Assembly: GCF_002879885.1 (NCBI RefSeq)
Contig: NZ_PNYA01000004.1
Location: 186,001 to 250,000 of the forward strand
Source: Trinickia dabaoshanensis
GTDB lineage: Bacteria; Pseudomonadota; Gammaproteobacteria; Burkholderiales; Burkholderiaceae
DNA: 64,000 nucleotides
Direction of reading: 5' to 3'
Shown here: piece by piece, positions 44,294-54,035 of the stretch
How the letters are laid out: each line of letters begins with the position of its first letter
Position numbering within the stretch: position 1 is the first letter of the stretch
The notes under the pieces: generated by a model
Database searches by the model: none
What the model saw: the letters and a program-made list of their open reading frames with translations, nothing else
Told to the model about the DNA's origin: nothing
Program-made: the position numbers and the translations under genes

Positions 44294-44422
44294 ATGAGCA
44301 AGAACGTCAAACGAACCGCTTGCGCGGTCACGCCAAACGAAGCCGCATTCCGAAGCGCGTACGAATCGTATGCGCGAGCAACGCAGGCCGCGGCCTCGTT
44401 GTACGACTCCCCCGAGCTTTGA
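44294..44422 (+). CDS. Short ORF (42 aa) with the tad-type leader
   Basis: MSKNVKRTACAVTPNEAAF and so on, rich in Ala and Tyr, with no membrane segment and no known family. It is listed because its ATG is preceded by TTCGGGGGAAGTGCA, the same unusual leader that precedes confirmed tad genes, and it lies in the gap between cpaA and cpaB. A longer in-frame start at 44087 would add a basic, unconvincing extension. Confidence 0.5.
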   Translation: MSKNVKRTACAVTPNEAAFRSAYESYARATQAAASLYDSPEL

Positions 44423-44539
44423 TGCTTAAACGACGCGGCGCCGCCGCACGGGAAAACGCTTGATACACGCCGCCTCGACGCGCTGCTCCGGCAACTTCGA
44501 ATGCCGATCGCGCTGCGAAGCAACCGATAGGTGAACGAC

Positions 44540-45361
44540 ATGAAAAACCTTCGCGCATTGATGATGCTTCTGATTGCCGCAGCGGCCGGATTGACCGCCG
44601 TCGTCTTCGCATCGCGTTGGATGATGGCGCAAAACACGAATGCGACGACCAAAGTGGTCGTCGCTACCGCCGACATCGACCTCGGGCAGCGCATCTCGCC
44701 CGAATTCATCAAAACGATCGACTGGCCCTCGGGCAGCGTTCCGCCGGGCGCGTTTCACGATGTCGGCAAGGTCGACGGCCGCGTGCTGAAGCAAAGCGCG
44801 ATGCGCGGCGAGCCGATCTTGGAGGCGAAGCTGTCTCCGCAAGGATCGACGGGCGGCTTGTCGGCCGTCATCGATCCCGGCGCCCGCGCCATCACGGTCC
44901 GGGTGAACGATGTGATCGGCGTCGCGGGTTTTGCGCTTCCGGGCAACTACGTGGACATCATCGTCAACACGCAGAAAGACTCGGCTGCGCAGACCGATCA
45001 GAAGATCTCGAAGATCGTGCTCGAACACATTCTCGTGCTCGCCGTCGCGCAAGAAGCCGGGCGCGACGAGACGAAACCGAAAGTCGTCGATGCAGTCACG
45101 CTGCAGGTCACGCCCGAACAGGCGGAAAAGATCGACCTTGCGCGCAGCATCGGCACGCTCTCGCTCGTATTGCGCAACCAAGTGGATCCGCAAGACCCGA
45201 ATACGGCCGGTGCCACCCGCGCTTCGCTGCTCAAGCTGCCGCAACCCGCCGCGCCCGCGCCGGCCCGCCCCGCAGCCGTGAAGGTTGCCGTCCATCACGA
45301 GGCACCGCGCGACTGCGTTCGCGTGATCGACGGATCGAGCAACACGCAGGAGTGCTTTTAA
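44540..45361 (+). CDS. cpaB: Flp pilus assembly protein CpaB/RcpC
   Basis: A 273-residue periplasmic protein anchored by an N-terminal helix (ALMMLLIAAAAGLTAVVFASRW) with an SAF domain (VVVATADIDLGQRISPEFIKTIDWP), as in RcpC/CpaB proteins that help the secretin and modulate pilus export. The ATG at 44540 has AGGTG upstream; a GTG at 44531 is less likely. Next comes the secretin gene, the usual order. Confidence 0.92.
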   Translation: MKNLRALMMLLIAAAAGLTAVVFASRWMMAQNTNATTKVVVATADIDLGQRISPEFIKTIDWPSGSVPPGAFHDVGKVDGRVLKQSAMRGEPILEAKLSPQGSTGGLSAVIDPGARAITVRVNDVIGVAGFALPGNYVDIIVNTQKDSAAQTDQKISKIVLEHILVLAVAQEAGRDETKPKVVDAVTLQVTPEQAEKIDLARSIGTLSLVLRNQVDPQDPNTAGATRASLLKLPQPAAPAPARPAAVKVAVHHEAPRDCVRVIDGSSNTQECF

Positions 45362-45521
45362 CCGCGACCGAAGGTTCGTTCGGACTGCCGACTAAACGAC
45401 CAACGCAAGCATGCGGCGGCCGAACGAAGGACCGTAACTACTCGATAACGCACGCGCCGCCACATGCAGTGCGGTCCGCAAGCGAAATTGGCATCACTTA
45501 TTGCATCACCGGGGGAACGAC

Positions 45522-47351
45522 ATGAAGACTCAATCCGAACGCCTCAGCCGAGCACCGCGCCGCACCCGCGCGTCAGCGCATCCGGTTTCCGGCGTGCGCT
45601 TTTCGAAGACGCGCATGTGCGGCATCGCCGGCGCGCTGTTCTTCAGCATGATGACGCACGTGCAAGCGCAGCCGGCGGTGGCGGCAGCGACCGCCGCCGC
45701 TTCCGCGCGGGCCGCTGCCTCGCAATCCACGGCACGCGCGATGCCGTTCGCCGAGCACGGTCCGAACTGTGTAGGCGACGTGGCGATGCATACCTCCGTC
45801 GTCGTTCCGCTCGGCAAGTCGACCATGGTCGCGCTACCGGAGCCCGTGCGCGCTCGCACCGTCGGCAATCCGTCGGTCGTGCAGGCAATGCTCGTCTCGC
45901 CGCGCACGCTGTACCTGCTCGGCTCCGATATCGGCTCGACGAACATGATCGTGCAAGGCCGCAGCGGCTCGTGCAGCATCATCGACGTCGTCGTCGGCGC
46001 CGACACGAGCGGGCTGCAGCAGGCCATCGCCGAGTTGATGCCCAGTGAGACGGGCGTCAAGGTACAGGTGGCCGCCGATACGATCGTGCTTACGGGAACG
46101 GTGTCCGACTCGGTGAAAGCGCAGCGCATCCTCGAATTGGCCAACGCATTCGCGCAGCGTCCGCAAACCCCGCTCGCGGGCCAAGCGCGCAACGGCACCG
46201 CGTTGGCCGCGGCCGCGCCGGCGCCCGCAACGGCCTCGACCACGAACAGTCCCACGCCGCTGCACATCATCGACATGATGCATATCGCCGCGCCGCAACA
46301 GGTCATGCTGGAGGTGAAGGTCGCCGAAGTGTCGAAGACGCTCATCAACGAGCTCGGCGCCGCGCCGAACCTGCAAGGCGCGTTCGGCAGCTGGAACGTC
46401 GGGTTGCTGGCCGATTTCTTGTCGGGCGGCATGAGCGCTCTGACGCTCGCGAAGGCCAACAACAAACCGCTTCGCCTGCTGCTCGATGCGGAGCATGACG
46501 ACCAGCTCGTCAAGATGCTCGCGCAACCGACGCTGATGGCGATCAGCGGCCAGGAAGCCAGCTTCCTCGCCGGCGGCAAGGTGTTCATCCCCGTGCCGCA
46601 AAGCAACAACGGCAACGGCACGCAGACGATCATCCTGCAAGAAGAGCGCTTCGGTATCGGCCTCGTGTTCACGCCGACGGTGCTCGAGAACGGGCGCATC
46701 AACCTGAAGGTCGCGCCGGAGGTGTCGGAGCTGTCTCCCACGGGCGTCACCGTCACGGCGTCGAACAGCAACAACACGTCGATCCTGCCGCTGATCACGA
46801 CACGCCGTGCGTCCACCACCGTTCAGCTCAACGACGGACAGAGCTTCGCGATCGGCGGCCTGCTCAAGGACAACATCACCGGGACGATCAAGGCCATTCC
46901 CGGCGTAGGCGAATTGCCGATCCTCGGCGCCCTTGCGCGCAGCACGAACTACCAGAACGATAAGACGGAACTCGTCTTCGTCGTCACGCCGCATCTGGCC
47001 AAGCCGCTGCCGCCGAATTACCCGCTGCCGACCGACCATTTCGGCAAGGTCAGCGAAGGCGGCATCTACGCGACCGGCAACATGGAAGGCCATGCCCCGG
47101 CCAAACCTGCGGCGCCGCAACCGAGCGCCCCCCCGGCACCCTCGGCACCGGTCAGCGCCCTGCCCGCGCCGTCTGCACCGGCCGCGCCGGTCGCGGCGGC
47201 ACAGCCGGATACGCCGGCCGCATCGCCCGACGCGAAGGCCCCGGCCGACGCCAGTGCTCAGCCCGTCGCCACGGCCGATCCTGTGGCCACGCCGTTGCCC
47301 GAAGCACCGGCCAAGCTGGCCGACGACCAAACGCAGCCGGCCACCCATTGA
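45522..47351 (+). CDS. cpaC: Tad secretin RcpA/CpaC
   Basis: A 609-residue outer-membrane secretin. A signal region (MCGIAGALFFSMMTHVQA) is followed by N-domains (VVPLGKSTMVALPEPVRARTVGNP, a BON-like segment around residue 180) and the secretin core (VMLEVKVAEVSKTL, TLMAISGQEASFLAGGK, SFAIGGLLKDNITG, PILGALARS, ELVFVVTPHLAKPL). The last 90 residues are Pro/Ala-rich, an extension beyond the usual secretin end. The ATG at 45522 follows CCGGGGGAACGAC. Confidence 0.93.
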   Translation: MKTQSERLSRAPRRTRASAHPVSGVRFSKTRMCGIAGALFFSMMTHVQAQPAVAAATAAASARAAASQSTARAMPFAEHGPNCVGDVAMHTSVVVPLGKSTMVALPEPVRARTVGNPSVVQAMLVSPRTLYLLGSDIGSTNMIVQGRSGSCSIIDVVVGADTSGLQQAIAELMPSETGVKVQVAADTIVLTGTVSDSVKAQRILELANAFAQRPQTPLAGQARNGTALAAAAPAPATASTTNSPTPLHIIDMMHIAAPQQVMLEVKVAEVSKTLINELGAAPNLQGAFGSWNVGLLADFLSGGMSALTLAKANNKPLRLLLDAEHDDQLVKMLAQPTLMAISGQEASFLAGGKVFIPVPQSNNGNGTQTIILQEERFGIGLVFTPTVLENGRINLKVAPEVSELSPTGVTVTASNSNNTSILPLITTRRASTTVQLNDGQSFAIGGLLKDNITGTIKAIPGVGELPILGALARSTNYQNDKTELVFVVTPHLAKPLPPNYPLPTDHFGKVSEGGIYATGNMEGHAPAKPAAPQPSAPPAPSAPVSALPAPSAPAAPVAAAQPDTPAASPDAKAPADASAQPVATADPVATPLPEAPAKLADDQTQPATH

Positions 47352-47389
47352 CGGCCGAAGAGACACGATCCAAAACATCGGAGATCGAC

Positions 47390-47689
47390 ATGAAGATCCA
47401 ACACATCGCCCTTCGCCTCGCGCTCATCGCGGCCGGCTGCGCCGCCCTGAACGGGTGCCTCAGTTCCACCCCCGTGTGGGACCGCACCTTCGGCAATTCG
47501 ATGCACACGGTGACGTCGATGCAGACGCTCAATCCGAACGCATCGGCCAACGAAGACCCGGTGGCCGGCGTCGACGGCACCGCCGCCACCGCCGCGCAAC
47601 AAAACTACGGCAAGTCGTTCATGGTGCCGCCCCCGCCGACCAACATGCTCACGATCGGCATAGGCGGCTCGGGCAGCTCGGGCAACTGA
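47390..47689 (+). CDS. Small lipoprotein of the tad locus
   Basis: A 99-residue lipoprotein with a signal and lipobox (LALIAAGCAALNGC, Cys at about residue 21) and a short mature part ending in Gly/Ser repeats. Its place between cpaC and cpaE is where other tad loci carry CpaD/RcpB-type outer-membrane partners of the secretin, so a pilotin-like role is likely though sequence similarity is not recognisable. The ATG at 47390 is preferred over the start at 47348, which overlaps the secretin end. Confidence 0.75.
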   Translation: MKIQHIALRLALIAAGCAALNGCLSSTPVWDRTFGNSMHTVTSMQTLNPNASANEDPVAGVDGTAATAAQQNYGKSFMVPPPPTNMLTIGIGGSGSSGN

Positions 47690-47743
47690 CACCCGCCGCC
47701 ACGACACGCCCAACGCCGCCCAGCGGTAATACGAGGTAATGCC

Positions 47744-48952
47744 ATGCTCGACATTTTGTTGATCTCGTCGGACGAAGAGCGCGCAGGCCGCATCGCCGCG
47801 CTCGTCGCCCAGGAAAACGCCGGTCATTGCCTGCGTACGATTCGCGCCGGGGCTTCGCGCCTCGGCGAATATCGCGAAAGCGCGCAGAAGGCCGACCTGC
47901 TCATCATCGACGACGTGCACCTCGCGCAGCGTGACCTGGCCGCCGTCGAGGCGATCGCCGCCAGCGCGCCGAGACTCAGTTGCCTGCTCGTCACGCCCTC
48001 GCTCTCGCAGGACTGGCTCGTGGCGGCCATGCGCGCCGGCGTGCGTCACGTGCTGTCCTGGCCGATCGACGAAGCGTCGTTCGCCGCGGAAATCTCGCTC
48101 ATCGGGGAAAAGAAATCGGCGGGCGCGGGCCGCGAAAGCCGCATGCTCTCGTTCGTTTCCCCACGCGGCGGAAGCGGCACGACGTTCATCGCCGTGAACC
48201 TCGCTTACACCCTGGCGCGCGAGCGCGGGAAGCGAACGCTCCTGATCGATCTGAGCCGCCAATTCGGGGACGCTCACTTGATGCTCGCCGACAAGCCGCC
48301 CGCCGCGACACTCGTCGACGTCTGCTCGCAAGTCGACCGGCTCGACAGCGCGTTTTTCGAAACCTGCGCGATGCACGTGCATCCGAACCTCGATGTGCTG
48401 GCCGGGGCGAGCGACCCCATCAAGGCAGCCGATGTTCGGCCCGCGCACGTCGAGCGCATCTTTTCGCTCGTGATGCCTCGCTATGACGCGGTGCTCGTCG
48501 ATCTCGGCCGATCCGTCGATCCGGTTTCCATGCTCGCACTCGATCGCAGCAGCGACGTCGGCATCGTACTGCGTCAGAGCATTCCCCACTTGCATACCGG
48601 CCGCCGTCTCGTCGACATCTTGCGCGAACTCGGGTACCCGGGCGCCAAGCTTCGCCTTTTGCTCAACGAATACGACAAGAGCGCGACGGTCGACGTCGCC
48701 ACCCTCGAACAAGCGCTCGGCCTGCGCGTGACGCACCGGCTGCCTCGCGACGAAAAGCAGGCCGGCCGAGCGGTCGAGCAAGGCACGCCGCTGCTCGAGG
48801 TGGCCAAGGCAAGCCCGCTGACACGAAGCATCGACGCATTGGCGGACCTGCTGTGGCCGGAGCATACGGAGGCCGCCCCGAGCATGTTTTCCCGGCTCTT
48901 CACATCCAAGCCGGCGGCCTCGCCCATGCGCGCGCTGAAGACCGAATCCTGA
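47744..48952 (+). CDS. cpaE: Pilus localisation ATPase-like protein CpaE/TadZ
   Basis: A 402-residue cytoplasmic protein with an N-terminal receiver-like domain (MLDILLISSDEERAGRIAAL, LLIIDDVHL) and a MinD/ParA-type domain. The P-loop is atypical, FVSPRGGSGTTFIAVNLA, lacking the signature Lys, as is common in TadZ. TadZ/CpaE places the Tad machine at the cell pole. Confidence 0.92.
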   Translation: MLDILLISSDEERAGRIAALVAQENAGHCLRTIRAGASRLGEYRESAQKADLLIIDDVHLAQRDLAAVEAIAASAPRLSCLLVTPSLSQDWLVAAMRAGVRHVLSWPIDEASFAAEISLIGEKKSAGAGRESRMLSFVSPRGGSGTTFIAVNLAYTLARERGKRTLLIDLSRQFGDAHLMLADKPPAATLVDVCSQVDRLDSAFFETCAMHVHPNLDVLAGASDPIKAADVRPAHVERIFSLVMPRYDAVLVDLGRSVDPVSMLALDRSSDVGIVLRQSIPHLHTGRRLVDILRELGYPGAKLRLLLNEYDKSATVDVATLEQALGLRVTHRLPRDEKQAGRAVEQGTPLLEVAKASPLTRSIDALADLLWPEHTEAAPSMFSRLFTSKPAASPMRALKTES

Positions 48953-48978
48953 ACCCTTGACCTATCGCGGAGACAGCC

Positions 48979-50352
48979 ATGTCCTTGCGTGAGCAATTGA
49001 TGATGCAAAGCGGTGTCGTCGCGTTCGACACGGCCGCTTCCACCTTACCGGCCACGAGCGAAACGCGAGGCTCGGCGCAGGCTTATCAGCAGTTGAAGAT
49101 GCATGTGCATCACACGATCATCGAACGCGTCGAATTGGACAAGTTGCAGCGCCTGACGCCCGAACAAGTCACGCGCGAACTCGGCCAGCTCGTCGAGTGC
49201 ATCGTCGAAGAGGAAAAGATTCCGCTGAACGAAGCCGAACGGCGGCGCCTCGCCCAAGACGTGCACAACGAAATGTTCGGGCTGGGACCGCTCGAGCCCT
49301 TGCTGGCCGATCCCGCCGTCAGCGACATCCTCGTCAACACATGGCGGCAAGTGTACGTGGAACGACGCGGCAGGCTCGAGTTGACGGACATCACGTTCTT
49401 CGACGACGCGCATCTGATGAAGATCATCGAGCGCATCGTCTCGCGCGTGGGCCGCCATATCGACGAATCGACCCCGATGGTCGATGCGCGCTTGCCTGAC
49501 GGCTCGCGCGTGAACGCCATCATCCCGCCCTCCGCGATCGACGGACCGCTCGTCTCCATCCGCCGCTTCGCCGTCAACCCGTTGACGGTCGACGACATGA
49601 TCCGCAATCGAACGTTCACGCCGTCCATCGCGCGCATGTTCGAAGCGATGAGCAAGGCAAAGCTGAACATCTTGATCTCGGGCGGGACCGGCAGCGGCAA
49701 GACCACGCTGCTGAACCTGATGTCCGGCTTCATTCCCGCCGATGAGCGCATCGTCACCATCGAAGACGCGGCCGAACTGCAGTTGCGCCAGCCGCACGTT
49801 CTGCGCTTGGAAACCCGCCCGCCGAATATCGAAGGCAAAGGCGAGATCCCGCAGCGCGCCCTCGTGCGCAATGCGTTGCGGATGCGTCCCGACCGAATCG
49901 TCCTCGGCGAAGTGCGCGGCGCCGAGGCGCTCGACATGCTGCACGCGATGAACACCGGCCATGAAGGCTCGATGGCGACGTTGCATGCGAATACCCCGCG
50001 CGATGCGTTGACGCGTCTCGAGAACATGGTGGCGATGGCGGGCTTTTCGCTGCCGATCAAAGCGATGCGGCAACAGATTTCCTCGGCGATCGACGTGGTC
50101 GTTCAAGCCGCACGATTGACGGACGGCACACGCCGCCTCATGAGCGTGCAAGAAATCACGGGCATGGAGGGCGACATCATCAATATGCAGGAGATCTACA
50201 CGTTCAAACGCACAGGCGTGAATGCGGAAGGCAAGATCACCGGGTACTTTTGCGCGACCGGCGTACGCCCCAAGTTTTGCGAGCGCCTGGCGGCATTCGG
50301 CGTGTCGCTACCGGACGATTTGTTCGATCCGTCGCGCCGCTTCGACGCATGA
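48979..50352 (+). CDS. tadA: Tad secretion ATPase CpaF/TadA
   Basis: A 457-residue bifunctional extension/retraction ATPase. It has the Tad N-terminal domain ([25 protein letters not shown]), Walker [14 protein letters not shown], the Asp box ([12 protein letters not shown]), Walker [15 protein letters not shown] and the His box [16 protein letters not shown]. It is preceded by a GGAGACAG site and followed 15 bases later by tadB. Confidence 0.95.
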   Translation: MSLREQLMMQSGVVAFDTAASTLPATSETRGSAQAYQQLKMHVHHTIIERVELDKLQRLTPEQVTRELGQLVECIVEEEKIPLNEAERRRLAQDVHNEMFGLGPLEPLLADPAVSDILVNTWRQVYVERRGRLELTDITFFDDAHLMKIIERIVSRVGRHIDESTPMVDARLPDGSRVNAIIPPSAIDGPLVSIRRFAVNPLTVDDMIRNRTFTPSIARMFEAMSKAKLNILISGGTGSGKTTLLNLMSGFIPADERIVTIEDAAELQLRQPHVLRLETRPPNIEGKGEIPQRALVRNALRMRPDRIVLGEVRGAEALDMLHAMNTGHEGSMATLHANTPRDALTRLENMVAMAGFSLPIKAMRQQISSAIDVVVQAARLTDGTRRLMSVQEITGMEGDIINMQEIYTFKRTGVNAEGKITGYFCATGVRPKFCERLAAFGVSLPDDLFDPSRRFDA

Positions 50353-50367
50353 GGCAAGGAGAGCGCC

Positions 50368-51345
50368 ATGAATACGACCTTCCTCGGCTTCGCCGTCCTG
50401 CTGTTTTTGGCGACGGTCTTATGCATCGAAGGCCTTTATCTCTTCTGGGTCAGCCGTCACGGCCCCGAGGCTAAACGCATCGCCGCCCGTATCGAGCTGG
50501 GTTCTGCCGCCGGCCAGGCGAGCGCGACGCCGCTCTCGATCCTGAAGGATCACAAGCTGAGCGACTCGCGCTGGCTCGTACGCGTACTGACGGGCGCACC
50601 GGGCGTACAGGTGATCGATCGCACGCTCAAGCAGGCAGGACTGAAGCTGACCGTCGGCCGGTTTCTCGGCTACACGGCCGGCTTCGCCGCCCTTGGCCCC
50701 GTGCTCGGCGGGCTGCTGCACCTCGCCCTGCTCGTCCAATTGGCGCTCGCCTGCGCGTTCGCTGTCCTGCCCTGGCTCTATGTGCAGCGTCAGCGAAACC
50801 AACGGCTCAAGCAGCTCGAACGCCAGTTGCCCGATGCCGCCGATTTGATCGCGCGCGCATTGCGCGCCGGCCACTCGTTCGCGAGCGCACTCGGCATGCT
50901 GGCCGAAGAACTCGCCGACCCGCTCGGGGCCGAGTTCCGAATCGTCTTCGACGAGATCAATTTCGGCGTCTCGATGAACAAGGCCTTGTACAACCTGACC
51001 GAGCGCGTGCCGATCGACGATCTGCGCTACTTCGTCATCGCCGTGCTGATCCAGCGCGAATCGGGCGGCAACCTGGCGGAGATTCTCGGCAACATCGGCT
51101 TCATCATCCGCGAGCGCTTGAAGCTGTTCGGAAAGATCCGCGCGTTGTCGGCCGAGGGCCGCCTCTCGGCTTGGATTCTCGCCTTGCTGCCGTTCGTCGT
51201 GATCGGCGTGCTCTCGGTGCTGAGCCCGAACTTCATGAAGATCTTTTGGACCGATACCGCTGCCGAGAAGCTCGCGGGCATCTGCCTCGGCATGATGGCG
51301 ATCGGAATTTTGTGGATGCGAAAGATCGTGCGGATTCGCGTCTAA
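50368..51345 (+). CDS. tadB: Tad inner-membrane platform protein TadB
   Basis: A 325-residue GspF-domain membrane protein with helices near the N-terminus, a central pair (LGYTAGFAALGPVLGGLLHLALLVQLALACAF in part), the GspF block (LPDAADLIARALRAGHSFASAL) and a C-terminal helix pair. With TadC it forms the platform turned by TadA. Confidence 0.93.
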   Translation: MNTTFLGFAVLLFLATVLCIEGLYLFWVSRHGPEAKRIAARIELGSAAGQASATPLSILKDHKLSDSRWLVRVLTGAPGVQVIDRTLKQAGLKLTVGRFLGYTAGFAALGPVLGGLLHLALLVQLALACAFAVLPWLYVQRQRNQRLKQLERQLPDAADLIARALRAGHSFASALGMLAEELADPLGAEFRIVFDEINFGVSMNKALYNLTERVPIDDLRYFVIAVLIQRESGGNLAEILGNIGFIIRERLKLFGKIRALSAEGRLSAWILALLPFVVIGVLSVLSPNFMKIFWTDTAAEKLAGICLGMMAIGILWMRKIVRIRV

Positions 51346-51378
51346 ACGTTCGATCGTCAGAACTCTCAAGGACCGATC

Positions 51379-52365
51379 ATGAGAACCGAACAAATCGTGT
51401 TGCTGGCGGGAATGTTTCTCGTCGTCTTCGGCACCGTGCTGCGAGCGTTGCAACTCGCGCGTCCCGATCCGTTGAAGCGGCGCATCGAAGAACTGTCCAT
51501 GCCGCTCGCCGGCGCCGCGGCCGGCACGAGCGCGGGTGCCGGCAGTCTCGAGGGGCCGAACGACAGCAAATGGGGCCAAAAAATCGCCGAGGTATCGGAG
51601 CGCGTCGCCAAGCTGTCGCAACCGAAGGACGACGACTGGGACCGATCCGCGGTGCGGCTGCGCTTCATGCGTGCCGGCTTTCGCGACAAGGCGGCACCCG
51701 CCTATTTCTTCGCGGCGAAAACCCTGCTGGCGCTCGCGTTGCCCGCCATATCGCTCGCCTTCGCCGCACCGAGGTTTTCCGCGGGGCACACGCTCGATGC
51801 GCTGTTCGTCCTGCTCGCCGCCTGCGCGCTCGGTTTTTATGCCCCGAACGTCGTGCTGTCGCAGCTCACTACCCGTCGCCAGCGCGCGATCATCGAGGCG
51901 TTGCCCGACGCCGTCGATCTGATGACCGTGTGCGTGGAAGCGGGGCTCGGCCTCGATGCCGCCATGTTGCGCGTGACCGAGGAACTCGGCTCGAAGAGTC
52001 CCACGCTGACGACCGAGCTGCATCTCGTGCTGCTCGAACTACGAGCCGGCGCGGGCCGCGAAAAAGCCTTGCGCAACCTTGCGGCCAGAACGGGGGTGGA
52101 GGACATCGACACGCTGACGACCATGCTGATCCAAGCCGATCGATTCGGTACGAGTATCGGCGATTCGCTGCGCGTCTATACCGACAGCATGCGCACCAAG
52201 CGCCGCATGAAGGCGGAGGAACAAGCCGCGAAGATCGCTCTGAAGCTGCTTTTTCCGTTGATCTTCTTTATCTTTCCGACGCTGATCGTGGTACTCGTCG
52301 GTCCGGCGGCGATTCAAATCTATCGTCACCTGCTGCCGACAATGGGCCATATAGGTGGAGGCTAA
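51379..52365 (+). CDS. tadC: Tad inner-membrane platform protein TadC
   Basis: A 328-residue GspF-domain partner of TadB: N-terminal helix, two mid helices, the GspF block (ALPDAVDLMTVCVEAGLGLDAAM, VEDIDTLTTMLIQADRFGTSIGDSL) and a C-terminal helix (LKLLFPLIFFIFPTLIVVLVG). It follows tadB by 33 bases and ends two bases before the next gene. Confidence 0.93.
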   Translation: MRTEQIVLLAGMFLVVFGTVLRALQLARPDPLKRRIEELSMPLAGAAAGTSAGAGSLEGPNDSKWGQKIAEVSERVAKLSQPKDDDWDRSAVRLRFMRAGFRDKAAPAYFFAAKTLLALALPAISLAFAAPRFSAGHTLDALFVLLAACALGFYAPNVVLSQLTTRRQRAIIEALPDAVDLMTVCVEAGLGLDAAMLRVTEELGSKSPTLTTELHLVLLELRAGAGREKALRNLAARTGVEDIDTLTTMLIQADRFGTSIGDSLRVYTDSMRTKRRMKAEEQAAKIALKLLFPLIFFIFPTLIVVLVGPAAIQIYRHLLPTMGHIGGG

Positions 52366-52366
52366 A

Positions 52367-53023
52367 ATGCGCTCGCTCGAACGACTCGCCATTGGAAAGG
52401 TATCGACCGTCGACCGGCACGTCCTGGCAGACATACTGCTGCGCGCCGTCACAGCAGCGGTGTTCGGCATGTTCGCGATCGCCGCGATATCCCGCTGGCT
52501 TGCCGCACCGACCCGCGTCACGCTGCTTCTTTTCGTCGTCGAGAATTGCTTTACGACCGGTCTTGCGCTCGTTTCACGCATGCCCGTCCAGCGCGACTGG
52601 CGTCCGGTCTCGTTGTTTTTCTCACTAGGCGGTACGTATGGATGCATGGCGTACAATTTGACGCCGGGTATCCACTTGTTGCCCGAGACGGCCGGCGCCT
52701 CGCTGCAAATCGCCGGAATCGCCTGGCAGCTATTCGCAAAAGGTTCGCTCAAGCGTTCGTTCGGTGTGCTTCCGGCGAATCGTGGCGTGGTGTCGCACGG
52801 CGCCTACCGAGTCGTTAGGCATCCGATGTACTTGGGTTACTTCGTGACCGATATCGGCTTCCTCTTGGCGAACTTTTCGCTGTTCAACCTTTCGATTCAT
52901 TGCTTTCAGTTGGCAATGCAGGTGGGCCGCATCGTCCGGGAAGAACGAATCCTCGAAACGGACATCGCCTACCGTTGCTATCGCAAGGCCGTTCGATACC
53001 GGCTGATACCGATGCTCTTTTGA
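52367..53023 (+). CDS. ICMT/PEMT-like membrane methyltransferase in the tad locus
   Basis: A 218-residue membrane protein with about five helices and the isoprenylcysteine-carboxylmethyltransferase-like signature: GAYRVVRHPMYLGYFVTDIG, where the RHP-Y binds S-adenosylmethionine, and EERILETDIAYRCYRKAVRYR near the C-terminus. It begins two bases after the tadC stop, so it is co-transcribed with the pilus genes. CpaA-type peptidases lack an N-methylase domain, so a role in modifying pilin or another envelope component is an attractive idea, but no substrate is known. Lipid methylation is the alternative. Confidence 0.82.
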   Translation: MRSLERLAIGKVSTVDRHVLADILLRAVTAAVFGMFAIAAISRWLAAPTRVTLLLFVVENCFTTGLALVSRMPVQRDWRPVSLFFSLGGTYGCMAYNLTPGIHLLPETAGASLQIAGIAWQLFAKGSLKRSFGVLPANRGVVSHGAYRVVRHPMYLGYFVTDIGFLLANFSLFNLSIHCFQLAMQVGRIVREERILETDIAYRCYRKAVRYRLIPMLF

Positions 53024-53095
53024 CACTACGTTGCGACGCGGTACCGCCGGTGTTCGGCCGGTACCGCGTTGCCGCTCGTGCGCGCCCGCGTGCGT

Positions 53096-53497
53096 TCAGC
53101 CCGCTTTGACTTCGATGCGCCGTGGCAGCGCCGCTTCGCGACGCGGGATGCGCAGCGTCAGCACACCGTCTTGCAGGCTTGCGTCGATTTTAGAGGTGTC
53201 TAGATCCGAGCTGATCGAAAACGCGCGCGCATAGCGCGGCGCGCGCACTTCGACATGCGTCACGTTCAGCCCGGCGGGCATCGGCACGACGGCTTCGGCT
53301 TCGATCGATAGATTGCCGTCCTGCAGCTTCACTTCGAGCTTGTCTTTGGGTACGCCGGGTAAATCGGCCCATACCGTCACGCCGCCCTTGTCTTCGACGA
53401 TATCGACGGCCGGCACGAGCGCCGCACGGCGTACGCCGCCTTCACGCTGGCCCAAAGCGCCCGCTTCACGCGGCGCGAGTTCGTTTTCGTTGCTCAT
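53096..53497 (-). CDS. Small heat-shock protein, Hsp20/alpha-crystallin family (downstream copy)
   Basis: A 133-residue chaperone with an alpha-crystallin domain (VDIVEDKGGVTVWADLPGVPKDKLEVKLQDG, ending DGVLTLRIPR). It has a short N-terminus and the C-terminal tail LPRRIEVKAG. It follows the other hsp20 gene by 27 bases in the same direction, so both probably share the heat-shock promoter at 54 kb. Holds unfolded proteins. Confidence 0.92.
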   Translation of the reverse strand: MSNENELAPREAGALGQREGGVRRAALVPAVDIVEDKGGVTVWADLPGVPKDKLEVKLQDGNLSIEAEAVVPMPAGLNVTHVEVRAPRYARAFSISSDLDTSKIDASLQDGVLTLRIPRREAALPRRIEVKAG

Positions 53498-53524
53498 TGC
53501 TTGCTCCTTCGCCTAATCGTACGG

Positions 53525-53971
53525 TTACTGAACGGTGACGCTGCGCGGCTTCGACGACTCGTGCTTGCCGATGCGAATCGACAGGCAGCCGTCCGTATAT
53601 TTCGCCTGGACGTCGTCGGGATTCGCGTTTTGAGGCAACTCCACCACGCGCCGGAACGCACCCATGAACCGCTCGCGCGCGTACGAGCGCGTCTCGTCGC
53701 GCGTCGCCGCTTCGGGCCGCTTGCGCTCGCCGGCGATCGTCAAAATGCCCTTATCGATCGACACGTCGAATTGCGATGCGTCGAAGCCCGGAGCAAACAC
53801 TACGATCTCGATCGAGTCGTCGGTGGTGCCGATGTTGATCGGCGGAAAAAAACTTTGACTCGAGCGCAGGCTCGTGGGGAAGCCGCCCGCGAGCGACGAC
53901 ATATGGTGTTGAAGGCGATCGAATTCGCGGAAAAAATCGCTGCCGAAGTTTCCGAATAGGAAGTCACTCAT
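53525..53971 (-). CDS. Small heat-shock protein, Hsp20/alpha-crystallin family (upstream copy)
   Basis: A 148-residue chaperone with a longer N-terminus (SDFLFGNFGSDFFREFDRLQ), the alpha-crystallin domain (NIGTTDDSIEIVVFAPGFDASQFDVSI, GILTIAGERK) and an IRI-like C-terminal strand. The two paralogues are quite different, as in IbpA/IbpB-type pairs. The pair lies opposite to and inside the tad locus, between the methyltransferase and tadE. Confidence 0.93.
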   Translation of the reverse strand: MSDFLFGNFGSDFFREFDRLQHHMSSLAGGFPTSLRSSQSFFPPINIGTTDDSIEIVVFAPGFDASQFDVSIDKGILTIAGERKRPEAATRDETRSYARERFMGAFRRVVELPQNANPDDVQAKYTDGCLSIRIGKHESSKPRSVTVQ

Positions 53972-54035
53972 GATTATTCCCTCTAAGGTTTCCGGATCAG
54001 CACCCAGGAACGACCTGCTGTCCGAGCACGAAGAA

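Noticed and set aside
45834-47378. 514-codon minus-strand frame opposite the secretin gene
   Set aside because: Arg-rich composition and no family; the plus-strand secretin is complete and conserved.
47258-48865. 535-codon minus-strand frame opposite cpaE
   Set aside because: Antisense shadow without domain; CpaE and the lipoprotein on the plus strand explain the region.
50419-52023. 534-codon minus-strand frame opposite tadB-tadC
   Set aside because: Gln/Arg/His-rich antisense translation spanning two well-supported Tad genes.
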